Shown here in pieces: positions 12,501 to 24,299 of a DNA stretch of 64,000 nt. The notes beneath the pieces are model-generated. The model was not told where the DNA came from. It saw only the letters and a program-made list of their open reading frames with translations, and did no database searches. Position 1 is the first letter of the stretch, and the number at the start of each line of letters is the position of its first letter. The translations under genes were made by a program, and so were the position numbers. Source of the DNA: Megascapheus bottae (lineage: Eukaryota; Chordata; Mammalia; Rodentia; Geomyidae). The stretch covers positions 1-64,000 of the forward strand of contig JANJXV010001803.1 in assembly GCA_024803745.1 (NCBI GenBank), written 5' to 3'.

Positions 12501-15380
12501 TGTGAAGTCACCGAATGGAGTTGTGTGAACTCAGAATGGAGGTGTGTGAAGTCACAGAATGGAGGTTTGTGAAGTCATAGAATGGAGTTGTGTGAACTCA
12601 TAGAACTGATGTTTCTGAAGTAAGAATGAAGGTGTGTGAAGTCATAGAATGGCGGTTTGTGAACACATAGAATGGAGGTGTGCGAATTCACAGAATGAAG
12701 GTGTGTGAACTCAGAATGGAGGTGTGTAGTCATAGATTGGAGGTGGTGAAGTCATAGAAAAGATGTGTGGAAAGTCATAGAATGGAGGAGTGTGAAGTCA
12801 TAGAGTGCAGGTGAGTGAAGTCATAGAATGGAGGTGTGTGATGTCAGAATGAAGGTGTGTGAAGTCATAGATGGAGGTGTGTGAAGTTAGAATGCATGTG
12901 TGGGAAGTCATAGAATGGAGGTGTGTGAAGTCATAGAATGGTGGTGTGTGAAGTCATAGAGTGGAAGTGTGTGAAGTCATAGAATGGAGGTCTGTGATGT
13001 CATAGAATGGAGGTGTGTGAAGTCATAGAATGGAGGTGGGTGAAGTCACGGAAGGGAGGTGTGTGAAATCACAGAATGGAGGTGTGTGAAGTCACAGAAT
13101 GGAGGTGTGTGAAGTCAAAGATTGGAGGTTTGTGAAGTCACAGAATGGAGATGTGTGAAGTCAAAACGTGGTGTGGGAAGTCACAAATGTAAGTGTATGA
13201 AGTCATAGAATGGAGGTGTGAAGTCAAAATGGTTGTGTGTGTAGTCAAAGAATGTAGGTGTGTGAAGTCATCGAATGGAGGTGTGTGAAGTCACAGAATG
13301 GAGGTGTGTAAAGTCAGAATAGAGGTGTGCGAAGTCATAGAATGGAGGTGTGTGAACTCAGAATGGAGGTATGTAAAGTCACAAAATGGAGGTGTATGAA
13401 GTCATAGAATGGAAGTGTGTGAAGTCATAGAATGGAGGTGTGTGAAGTCACAGAATGGATGGTATGAACTCATAAAATGGAGGTGTGTGAAGTCACAGAA
13501 TTGAGGTGTTTGAAGTCATATATTGGAGGTGTGTGAAGTCAAAATTGATGTGTAAATTCATAGAATGGAGGTGTGTGAAACCATAGAATGACGTGTGTGA
13601 GGTCATATAATGGAGGTGTGTGAAGTCACAGAATGGAGGTGTGTGAAGTCATAGAATGGAGGTGTGTGAAGTCATAGAATGGAAGTGTGTGAAGTCACAG
13701 AATGGAGGTGTGTGAAGTCACAGAATGGAGGTGTGCGAAGTCATAGAATGGAAGTGTGTGAAATCATAGAATGGAGGTGTGTGAAGTCAGAATGGACGTG
13801 TGTGAAGTCACCGAATGGAGTTGTGTGAACTCAGAATGGAGGTGTGTGAAGTCACAGAATGGAGGTTTGTGAAGTCATAGAATGGAATTGTGTGAAGTCA
13901 TAACACTGAGGTTTCTGAAGTAAGAGTGAAGGTGTGTGAAGTCATAGAATGGAGGTGTGTGAACACATAGAATGGAGGTGTGAGAATTCACAGAATGAAG
14001 GTGTGTGAAGTCAGAATGGAGATGTGTAGTCATAGATTGGAGGTGGTGAAATCATAGAAGGGAGGTGTGGAAAGTCATAGAATGGAGGTGTGTGAAGTCA
14101 TAGAGTGCAGGTGAGTGAAGTCACAGATTCGAGGTCTGTGTAGTCATAGAATGGAGGTGTGTGGTGTCAGAATGAAGGTGTGTGAAGTCATAGATGGAGT
14201 TGTGTGAAGTCATAGTATGGAGGTGTGTGAAATCATAGAATGGAGTTTTGTGAAGTCACAGATGGAGCTGTGTGAATACAGAATGGAGGTGTGTGAAGTC
14301 ATAGAATGTAGGTGTGTGAAGTCAGAACGGAGGTGTGTGAACGCATAGAATGGAGGTGAGTGACGTCACAATGGAAGTTTGTGAAGTCACAGAATGGAGG
14401 TGTGTGAAGTCACATATTCGAGGTCTGTGAAGTCATAGAATGGCGGTGTGTGAAGTCACAGAATGGAGGTGTTTGAAGTCATAAAATGGAGATGTGTGAA
14501 GTTATTGAATGGATGTTTGTAAAGTAAGAATGAAGTTGTGTGAAGTCATAGAATAAATGTGTGACGTCAAAGCATGGAGGTGTGTGAAGTCATAGAATGG
14601 AGGTGTGTAAACTCAGAATGGAGGTGTGTGAAGTCATAGAATGGAGGTGGGTGAAGTTATAAAATGGAGGTGTGTGAAGTCATAGAATGGAATTGTGTGA
14701 AGTCATAGAATGGAGGTGTTTGAAGTCACAGGATGGACGGTATGAACTCATAGAATGCAGGTGTGTGAAGTCACAGAATGGAGGTGTTTGAAGTCATAAA
14801 ATGGAGGTGTGTGAGGTTATTGAATGCATGTTTGTAAAGTAAGAATGAAGTTGTGTGAAGTCATAGAATAAATGTGTGACGTCAAAATATGGAGGTGTGT
14901 GAAGTCATAGAATGGAGGTGTGTAAACTCAGAATGGAGGTGTGTGAAGTCAGAATGGAGGCGTGAAGTCATAGAATGGAGGTGGGTGAAGTCATAGAATG
15001 GAAGTGTGTGAAGTCTTAGAATGGAGGTGTCTGGAGTCACAGAATGGAGGGTATGAGGTCATAGAATGGAGGTGTGTGAAGTGACAGAATTGAGGTGTTT
15101 GAACTCATATATTGGAGGTGTGTGAAGTCAAAATGGATGTGTGAAGTCATAGAATGGAGGTGTGTGAAATCATAGAATGAGGGTGTGTGAGGTCATAGAA
15201 TGGAGGTGTGTGAAGTCACAGAATGGAGGTGTGTGAAGTCATAAAATGGAGGTGGGTGAAGTCATAGAAAGGAGGTGTGGGAAGTCACAGAATGGAGGAG
15301 TGTGAAGTCATAGAGTGGAGGTGAGTGAAGTCACATATTCGAGGTCTGTGAAGTCATAGAATGGAGGTGTGTGAAGTCAG
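9600..15380 (+). repeat. B1 HOR copy 1
   Basis: This copy matches 16,640-22,300 in marker order. The measured offset is 7,063 at GACAAAATTTT (9,601 against 16,664), 7,040 at AAGTCATGGAATGGTGG (10,001 against 17,041), 7,017 near 12,604 and 6,926 from about 13,751 onwards. The steps are 23, 23 and 92 bp, that is 1, 1 and 4 whole monomers; a 1-bp indel near 13,166 was also noted. Correspondence ends near 15,380, inside a TGTGAAGTCAGAATGGAGG stretch. Confidence 0.85.
11339..12585 (+). repeat. B1 internal segment, source copy of a 1.2-kb repeat
   Basis: This run begins with GTGTGTAAAGTCACAAAATGG and includes AGAAGGGATGTGTG, GACGGGTATGAAG and TATATTTTAGG. It occurs again at 15,385-16,607 (offset 4,046, later 4,023 after the loss of one monomer) and at 18,379-19,602 as part of the larger B1 duplication (offset 7,040). 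It is present three times in B1. Confidence 0.82.
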
Positions 15381-15384
15381 AATG

Positions 15385-16607
15385 GAGGTGTGTAAAGTCA
15401 CAAAATGGAGGTTTGTGAAGTCACAGAGTGGAGGTGTGTGAAGTCATAGCATGGAGGTATGTGAAATCATAGAATGGAAGTGTGTGAAGTCATAGAATGG
15501 AGGTGTGTGAAGTCACAGAATGAAGGTGTGTGAAGTCATAGAATGGAGGTGTGTGAAGTCACAGAAGGGATGTGTGTGAAGTCCCATAATGGAGGTGTGT
15601 GAAGTCATAGAATTGAGGTGTGAGAAATCATAGAATGGAGGTTTGTGAAGTCACAGAATGGAGGTGTTTGAAGTCACAGAATGGAGGTTTGTGAAGTCAT
15701 AGAATGGAGGTATGTGAAGTCAAATTGGAGGGGTGTGAAGTCAGATAATGGAGGTGTGTGAAGTCACAGAATGGAGGTGGGTGAAGTCACAGAAAGGAGG
15801 TGTGTGAAGTCATAGAATGGAGGTGTGTGAAGTCACAGAATGGACGGGTATGAAGTCATATATTTTAGGTGTGTGAAGTCAAAATGGATGTGTGAAATCA
15901 TAGAATGGAGGTGTGTTAAGTCATAAAATGTTGGTGTGTGAAGTCATAGAATGGTGGTGTGTGAAGTCATAGAATGGAGGTGTGTGAAGTCATAGAATGG
16001 AGGTGGGAGAAGTCACGGAAGGGAGATGTGTTAAATCACAGAATGGAGGTGTCTGAACTCACAGAATGGAGGTGTGTGAAGTCACAGAATGGAGGTGTGT
16101 GAAGTCACAGAATGGAGATGTGTGAAGTCAAAAAGGTGGTGTGAGAAGTCACAAATGTAAGTGTGTGAAGTCATAGAATGGAGGTGTGTGACGTCAGAAT
16201 AGATGTGTGTGAAGTCATAGAATGGAGGTGTGTGAAGTCACAGAATGGAGGTGTGGGAAGTCACAGAATGGACGTGTGTGAAGTCACAGAATGGAGGTGT
16301 GTGAACTCAGAATGGAGGTAGGTAAAGTCACAGAATGGAGGTGTATGAAGTCATAGAATGGAAGTGTGTGAAGTCATAGAATGGAGGTGTGTGAAGTCAC
16401 AGAATGGAAGTGTGCGAACACAGAATAGAGGTGTGTGAAGTCACAGAATGGAGGTGTGTGAAGTCATAGAATGGAAGTGTGTGAAGTCATAGAATAGAGG
16501 TGTGTGAAGTCAGAATGGAGGTGTGTGAAGTCACCGAATGGAGTTGTGTGAACTCAGAATGGAGGTGTGTGAAGTCACAGAATGGAGGTTTGTGAAGTCA
16601 TAGAATG
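15385..16607 (+). repeat. B1 bridging segment, extra copy of the 1.2-kb run
   Basis: This segment joins the two 5.7-kb copies. Its left edge splices a 22.3-kb-like context to the 11.34-kb run inside a TCAGAATGGAGGTGTGT stretch. Its right edge splices the 12.58-kb end to a TTTCTGAATTAAGAATGAAG monomer like that at about 9,669. Both junctions lie in monomer sequence common to the two parents, as expected for exchange between misaligned arrays. Confidence 0.75.
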
Positions 16608-16639
16608 GATGTTTCTGAATTAAGAATGAAGGTGTGTGA

Positions 16640-19600
16640 AGTCATAGAATGGAGGTGGGTGAAGACAAAATTTTGGTGTTGAACTCATAGAATGGATGTT
16701 TGTGAACTAATAGAATGGAGGTGTGTGAAGTCATAGAATGGATGTTTCTGAATTAAGAATGAAGGTGTGTGAAGTCAAAGAATGGAGGTGTGTGAAGTCA
16801 AACAATGGTGGTGTGTGAAGTCACAGAATGGAGGTGTGTGAAGTCAAAACGGAGGTGTGTGAAGTCAAAGAATGGAGGTATATGAAGTCACAGAATGGTG
16901 GTGTGTGAAATCAAAATGGTGGTGTGTGAAGTCACAAATGGAGGTGTGTGAAGTCACAGAATGTAGTTGTGTGAAGTCAAAATGGAGGTGTGTGAAGTCA
17001 AAGAATGGAGGTGTGTGAACTCATAGAACGGAGGTGTGTGAAGTCATGGAATGGTGGTTTGTGAAGTCAAACATTGGAAGTGTGGGAAGTTACAGAAAGA
17101 AGATGTGTGAAGTCATACAATGGAGGTGTCTGAAGTCAGAATGCATGTTTAGGAAGTCATAGAATGGAGGTGTGTGAAGGCATAGAATGGTGGTGTGTGA
17201 AGTCATAGAGTGGAAGTGTGTGAAGTCATAGAATGGAGGTGTGTGATGTCATAGAATGGAGGGGTGTGAAGTCATAGAATGGAGGTGGGTGAAGTCACGG
17301 AAGGGAGGTGTGTGAAATCACAGAATGGAGATGTGTGAACTCACAGAATGGAGGTGTGTGAAGTCACAGAATGGAGGTGTGTGAAGTCACAGAATGGAGA
17401 TGTGTGAAGTCAAAAAGGTGGTGTGAGAAGTCACAAATGTAAGTGTGTGAAGTTACAGAATGTAGGTGTGAAGTCAAAATTGTTGTGTGTGAAGTCAAAG
17501 AATGTAGGTGTGTGAAGTCATCGAATGGAGGTGTCTGAAGTCACAGAGTGGAGGTGTGTGAAGTCAGAATAGAGGTGTGCGATGTCATAGAATGGAGGTG
17601 TGTGAAGTCAGAATGGAGGTGTGTGAAGTCATAGAATGGAGGTGTGTGACGTCAGAATAGAGGTGTGTGAAGTCATAGAATGGAGGTGTGTGAAGTCACA
17701 GAATGGAGGTGAGGGAAGTCACAGAATGGAGGTGTGTGAAGTCACAGAATGGAGGTGTGTGAACTCAGAATGGAGGTAGGTAAAGTCACAGAATGGAGGT
17801 GTGTGAAGTCATAGAATGGAAGTGTGTGTAGTCATAGAATGGAGGTCTGGGAAGTCACAGAATGGAAGGTATGAACTCATAGAATTGAGGTGTGTGAAGT
17901 CACAGAATTGAGGTGTTTGAAGTCATATATTGGAGGTGTGTGAAGTCAAAATGGATGTATGAAGTCATAGAATGGAGGTGTGTGAAATCATAGAATGAGG
18001 GTGTGTGAGGTCATAGAATGGAGGTGTGTGAAGTCACAGAATGGAGGTGTGTGAAGTCATAATATGGAGGTGGGTGAAGTCATAGAAAGGAGGTTTGGGA
18101 GGTCATAGATTGGAGGAGTGTGAAGTATTAGAGTGGAGGTGAGTGAAGTCACATATTCGAGGTCTGTGAAGTCATAGAATGGAGGTGTGTGAAGTCAGAA
18201 GGAGGTGTGTGACGTCATAGAATTGAGGTGTGTGAACTCATAGAATGGAGGTGTGTGACGTCACAAAGGAAGTGTGTGAAGTCATAGAATGGAGGTGTGT
18301 GAAGTCACAGAATGGAGGTGTGAGAAGCCAAAATGGAGGTGTGTACGTCACAGAATGGAGGTTTGTGAAGTCAGAATGGAGGTGTGTAAAGTCACAAAAT
18401 GGAGGTTTGTGAAGTCACAGAGTGGAGGTGTGTGAAGTCATAGCATGGAGGTATGTGAAATCATAGAATGGAAGTGTGTGAAGTCATAGAATGGAGGTGT
18501 GTGAAGTCACAGAATGAAGGTGTGTGAAGTCATAGAATGGAGGTGTGTGAAGTCACAGAAGGGATGTGTGTGAAGTCCCATAATGGAGGTGTGTGAAGTC
18601 ATAGAATTGAGGTGTGAGAAATCATAGAATGGAGGTTTGTGAAGTCACAGAATGGAGGTGTTTGAAGTCACAGAATGGAGGTTTGTGAAGTCATAGAATG
18701 GAGGTATGTGAAGTCAAATTGGAGGGGTGTGAAGTCAGATAATGGAGGTGTGTGAAGTCACAGAATGGAGGTGGGTGAAGTCACAGAAAGGAGGTGTGTG
18801 AAGTCATAGAATGGAGGTGTGTGAAGTCACAGAATGGACGGGTATGAAGTCATATATTTTAGGTGTGTGAAGTCAAAATGGATGTGTGAAATCATAGAAT
18901 GGAGGTGTGTTAAGTCATAAAATGTTGGTGTGTGAAGTCATAGAATGGTGGTGTGTGAAGTCATAGAATGGAGGTGTGTGAAGTCATAGAATGGAGGTGG
19001 GAGAAGTCACGGAAGGGAGATGTGTTAAATCACAGAATGGAGGTGTCTGAACTCACAGAATGGAGGTGTGTGAAGTCACAGAATGGAGGTGTCTGAACTC
19101 ACAGAATGGAGATGTGTGAAGTCAAAAAGGTGGTGTGAGAAGTCACAAATGTAAGTGTGTGAAGTCATAGAATGGAGGTGTGTGACGTCAGAATAGATGT
19201 GTGTGAAGTCATAGAATGGAGGTGTGTGAAGTCACAGAATGGAGGTGTGGGAAGTCACAGAATGGAGGTGTGTGAAGTCACAGAATGGAGGTGTGTGAAC
19301 TCAGAATGGAGGTAGGTAAAGTCACAGAATGGAGGTGTATGAAGTCATAGAATGGAAGTGTGTGAAGTCATAGAATGGAGGTGTGTGAAGTCACAGAATG
19401 GAAGTGTGCGAACACAGAATAGAGGTGTGTGAAGTCACAGAATGGAGGTGTGTGAAGTCATAGAATGGAAGTGTGTGAAGTCATAGAATAGAGGTGTGTG
19501 AAGTCAGAATGGAGGTGTGTGAAGTCACCGAATGGAGTTGTGTGAACTCAGAATGGAGGTGTGTGAAGTCACAGAATGGAGGTTTGTGAAGTCATAGAAT

Positions 19601-22300
19601 GGAGTTGTGTGAACTCATAGAACTGATGTTTCTGAAGTAAGAATGAAGGTGTGTGAAGTCATAGAATGGCGGTTTGTGAACACATAGAATGGAGGTGTGC
19701 GAATTCACAGAATGAAGGTGTGTGAACTCAGAATGGAGGTGTGTAGTCATAGATTGGAGGTGGTGAAGTCATAGAAAAGATGTGTGGAAAGTCATAGAAT
19801 GGAGGAGTGTGAAGTCATAGAGTGCAGGTGAGTGAAGTCATAGAATGGAGGTGTGTGATGTCAGAATGAAGGTGTGTGAAGTCATAGATGGAGGTGTGTG
19901 AAGTTAGAATGCATGTGTGGGAAGTCATAGAATGGAGGTGTGTGAAGTCATAGAATGGTGGTGTGTGAAGTCATAGAGTGGAAGTGTGTGAAGTCATAGA
20001 ATGGAGGTCTGTGATGTCATAGAATGGAGGTGTGTGAAGTCATAGAATGGAGGTGGGTGAAGTCACGGAAGGGAGGTGTGTGAAATCACAGAATGGAGGT
20101 GTGTGAAATCACAGAATGGAGGTGTGTGAAGTCAAAGATTGGAGGTTTGTGAAGTCACAGAATGGAGATGTGTGAAGTCAAAAAGGTGGTGTGGGAAGTC
20201 ACAAATGTAAGTGTATGAAGTCATAGAATGGAGGTGTGAAGTCAAAATGGTTGTGTGTGTAGTCAAAGAATGTAGGTGTGTGAAGTCATCGAATGGAGGT
20301 GTGTGAAGTCACAGAATGGAGGTGTGTAAAGTCAGAATAGAGGTGTGCGAAGTCATAGAATGGAGGTGTGTGAACTCAGAATGGAGGTATGTAAAGTCAC
20401 AAAATGGAGGTGTATGAAGTCATAGAATGGAAGTGTGTGAAGTCATAGAATGGAGGTGTGTGAAGTCACAGAATGGATGGTATGAACTCATAAAATGGAG
20501 GTGTGTGAAGTCACAGAATTGAGGTGTTTGAAGTCATATATTGGAGGTGTGTGAAGTCAAAATTGATGTGTAAATTCATAGAATGGAGGTGTGTGAAAGC
20601 ATAGAATGACGTGTGTGAGGTCATATAATGGAGGTGTGTGAAGTCACAGAATGGAGGTGTGTGAAGTCATAGAATGGAAGTGTGTGAAATCATAGAATGG
20701 AGGTGTGTGAAGTCAGAATGGACGTGTGTGAAGTCACCGAATGGAGTTGTGTGAACTCAGAATGGAGGTGTGTGAAGTCACAGAATGGAGGTTTGTGAAG
20801 TCATAGAATGGAATTGTGTGAAGTCATAACACTGAGGTTTCTGAAGTAAGAGTGAAGGTGTGTGAAGTCATAGAATGGAGGTGTGTGAACACATAGAATG
20901 GAGGTGTGAGAATTCACAGAATGAAGGTGTGTGAAGTCAGAATGGAGATGTGTAGTCATAGATTGGGGGTGGTGAAATCATAGAAGGGAGGTGTGGAAAG
21001 TCATAGAATGGAGGTGTGTGAAGTCATAGAGTGCAGGTGAGTGAAGTCACAGATTCGAGGTCTGTGTAGTCATAGAATGGAGGTGTGTGGTGTCAGAATG
21101 AAGGTGTGTGAAGTCATAGATGGAGTTGTGTGAAGTCATAGTATGGAGGTGTGTGAAATCATAGAATGGAGTTTTGTGAAGTCACAGATGGAGCTGTGTG
21201 AATACAGAATGGAGGTGTGTGAAGTCATAGAATGTAGGTGTGTGAAGTCAGAACGGAGGTGTGTGAACGCATAGAATGGAGGTGAGTGACGTCACAATGG
21301 AAGTTTGTGAAGTCACAGAATGGAGGTGTGTGAAGTCACATATTCGAGGTCTGTGAAGTCATAGAATGGCGGTGTGTGAAGTCACAGAATGGAGGTGTTT
21401 GAAGTCATAAAATGGAGATGTGTGAAGTTATTGAATGGATGTTTGTAAAGTAAGAATGAAGTTGTGTGAAGTCATAGAATAAATGTGTGACGTCAAAGCA
21501 TGGAGGTGTGTGAAGTCATAGAATGGAGGTGTGTAAACTCAGAATGGAGGTGTGTGAAGTCATAGAATGGAGGTGGGTGAAGTTATAAAATGGAGGTGTG
21601 TGAAGTCATAGAATGGAATTGTGTGAAGTCATAGAATGGAGGTGTTTGAAGTCACAGGATGGACGGTATGAACTCATAGAATGCAGGTGTGTGAAGTCAC
21701 AGAATGGAGGTGCTTGAAGTCATAAAATGGAGGTGTGTGAGGTTATTGAATGCATGTTTGTAAAGTAAGAATGAAGTTGTGTGAAGTCATAGAATAAATG
21801 TGTGACGTCAAAATATGGAGGTGTGTGAAGTCATAGAATGGAGGTGTGTAAACTCAGAATGGAGGTGTGTGAAGTCAGAATGGAGGCGTGAAGTCATAGA
21901 ATGGAGGTGGGTGAAGTCATAGAATGGAAGTGTGTGAAGTCTTAGAATGGAGGTGTCTGGAGTCACAGAATGGAGGGTATGAGGTCATAGAATGGAGGTG
22001 TGTGAAGTGACAGAATTGAGGTGTTTGAACTCATATATTGGAATTGTGTGAAGTCAAAATGGATGTGTGAAGTCATAGAATGGAGGTGTGTGAAATCATA
22101 GAATGAGGGTGTGTGAGGTCATAGAATGGAGGTGTGTGAAGTCACAGAATGGAGGTGTGTGAAGTCATAAAATGGAGGTGGGTGAAGTCATAGAAAGGAG
22201 GTGTGGGAAGTCACAGAATGGAGGAGTGTGAAGTCATAGAGTGGAGGTGAGTGAAGTCACATATTCGAGGTCTGTGAAGTCATAGAATGGAGGTGTGTGA
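16640..22300 (+). repeat. B1 HOR copy 2
   Basis: This is the partner of 9,600-15,380. It has the same marker monomers in the same order and few substitutions (for example GGAATTGTG at about 22,040 where copy 1 has GGAGGTGTG). It is shorter than copy 1 by whole monomers at three places (near 16,830, 19,270 and 20,650). After about 22,300 it continues with GAAGTCATAG monomers, whereas copy 1 jumps to the 11.34-kb sequence. Confidence 0.85.
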
Positions 22301-24299
22301 AGTCAGAATGGAGGTGTGTGAAGTCATAGAATGGAGGTGTGTGAGTTACAGAATGGAGGTGTGAGAAGTCAAAATGGAGGTGTGTGATGTCATAAAATGG
22401 AGGTGTGTGAAGTCATAGAATGGAGGTGTGTGAAATCATAGAATGGAGGTTTGTGAAGTCACAGAATGGAGGTGTGTGAACTCAGAATGGTGGTGTCTGA
22501 AGTCACAGAATGGAGGTGTGTGAAGTCATAGCATGGAGCTATGTGAAATCATAGAATGGAAGTGTGTTAAGTCATAGAATGGAGGTGTGTGAAATCACAG
22601 AATTGAGGTGTTTGAAGGCATATATTAGAGGTGTGTGAAGTCAAAATGGATGGTTGAAATCATAGAATGGAGGTCTGTGAAATCATAGAATGAGGGTTTG
22701 TGAGGTCATAGAATGGAGGTGTGTGAAGTCACAGAATGGAGGTGTGTGAAGTTATAAAATGGAGGTGTGTGAAGTCATAGAATGGAAGTGTGTGAAGTCA
22801 CACAATGGAGGAGTGTGTAGTCAGAGAATGGAGGTGTGTGAAGTCACAGAATGGAGGTGTGTGAACTCAGAATGGAGGTGTGTGAAGTCACAGAATGGAG
22901 GTGTGTGAAGTCATAGAATGGATGTTTCTGAAGGAAAAATGAAGGTGTGTGAAGTCATAGAATGGAGGTGTATCAAGTCAGAGAATTGAGGTGTGTGAAG
23001 TCAGAATGGAGGAGGGTAGTCATAGATTGGAGGTGGGTGACGTCATAAAAAGGAGGTGTGGTAAGTCATAGAATGGAGGAGTGTGAAGTCATAGAGTGCA
23101 GGTGAGTGAAGTCACAGATTCGAGGTCTGTGAAGTCATAGAATGGAGGTGTGTGATGTCAGAATGGAGGTGTGCGAAGTCATAGAATAGAGGTGTGTGAT
23201 ATCAGAATGGAGGTGTGTGAAGTCATAGATGGAGTTGTGTGAAGTCATAGTATGGAGGTGTGTGAAACCATAGAATTGAGATTTGTGAAGTCACAGAATG
23301 GAGCTGTGTGAATTCAGAATGGAGGTGTGTGAAGTAATAGAATGGATGTGTGTGAAGTCAAAATGGATGTGTGAAGTCATAGAATGGAGGTGTGTGACGT
23401 CACAATGGAAGTGTGTGAAGTCATAGAATGGATGTGTGAAGTCACAAAATGGAGGTGTGTGAAGTCATAGAATGGAAGTGTGTGAAGTCATAGAATTGAG
23501 GTGTGTGAAGTTACAGAATGGATGTTTGTAAAGTAAGAATGGAGGTGTGTGAAGTCATAGAATGGAGCTGTGTGAAGTCAGAATGGAGGTGTGTGAAGTC
23601 ACAGAATGGAGGTGTGTGAAGTCAGAGAATGGAGTTGTGTGAAGTCACTGAATGGAAGTGTGTGAAGTCATAGAACTGAGGTGTGTGAAGTCAGAATGGA
23701 GGTGTGTGAAGTCAACGAATGCAGGTGTGTGAACCCCGAATGGAGGTGTGTGAAGTCACAGAATGGAGGTTTGCGAAGTCATAGAATGCAGGTGTGTGAA
23801 GATAAAATTGTGGTGTGTGAACTCATAGAATGGATGTGTGTGAACTAATAGAATGGAGGTGTGTGAAGTCGTGGAATGGAGGTGTGTGAAGTCAAAGAAT
23901 GGAGGTGTGTGAAGTCAAACAATGGTGGTGTGTGAAGTCACAGAATGGAGGTGTGTGAAGTCACAGAATGGAAATGTGTGAAGTCAAAACGGAGGTTTGT
24001 GAACTCAAAGAATGGAGGTGTGTGAAGTCACAGAATGGAGGTGTGTAAAATTAAAATGGTGGTGTGTGAAGTCACAAATGGAGGTGTGTGAAGTCACAGA
24101 ATGTAGATGTGTGAAGTCAAAATGGAGGTGTGTGAAGTAAAAGAATGGAGGTGTGTGAACTCATAGAATGGAGGTGTGTGAAGTGAAGGAATGGAGGTTT
24201 CTGAAGTCAAATATTGGAAGTGTGGGAAGGTACAGAAAGAAGATGTGTGAAGTCATAGAATGGAGGTGTGTGAAGTCAGAATGCAGGTGTGGGAAGTCA

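Larger units (their letters stand above)
9600..22300 (+). repeat. Domain B1: array block with a ~7-kb HOR
   Basis: The block starts where the GACAAAATTTTGGTGTTG monomer first appears (9,601). It carries B markers: GAGGGTGTGTGAGGTC at about 10,958, 15,180, 17,998 and 22,106, and GACGGGTATGAAG with TATATTTTAGG at about 11,810, 15,845 and 18,838. It is organised as two long copies of about 5.7 kb joined by a 1.2-kb segment that is itself a copy of an internal piece. No other sequence type is present. Confidence 0.8.
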
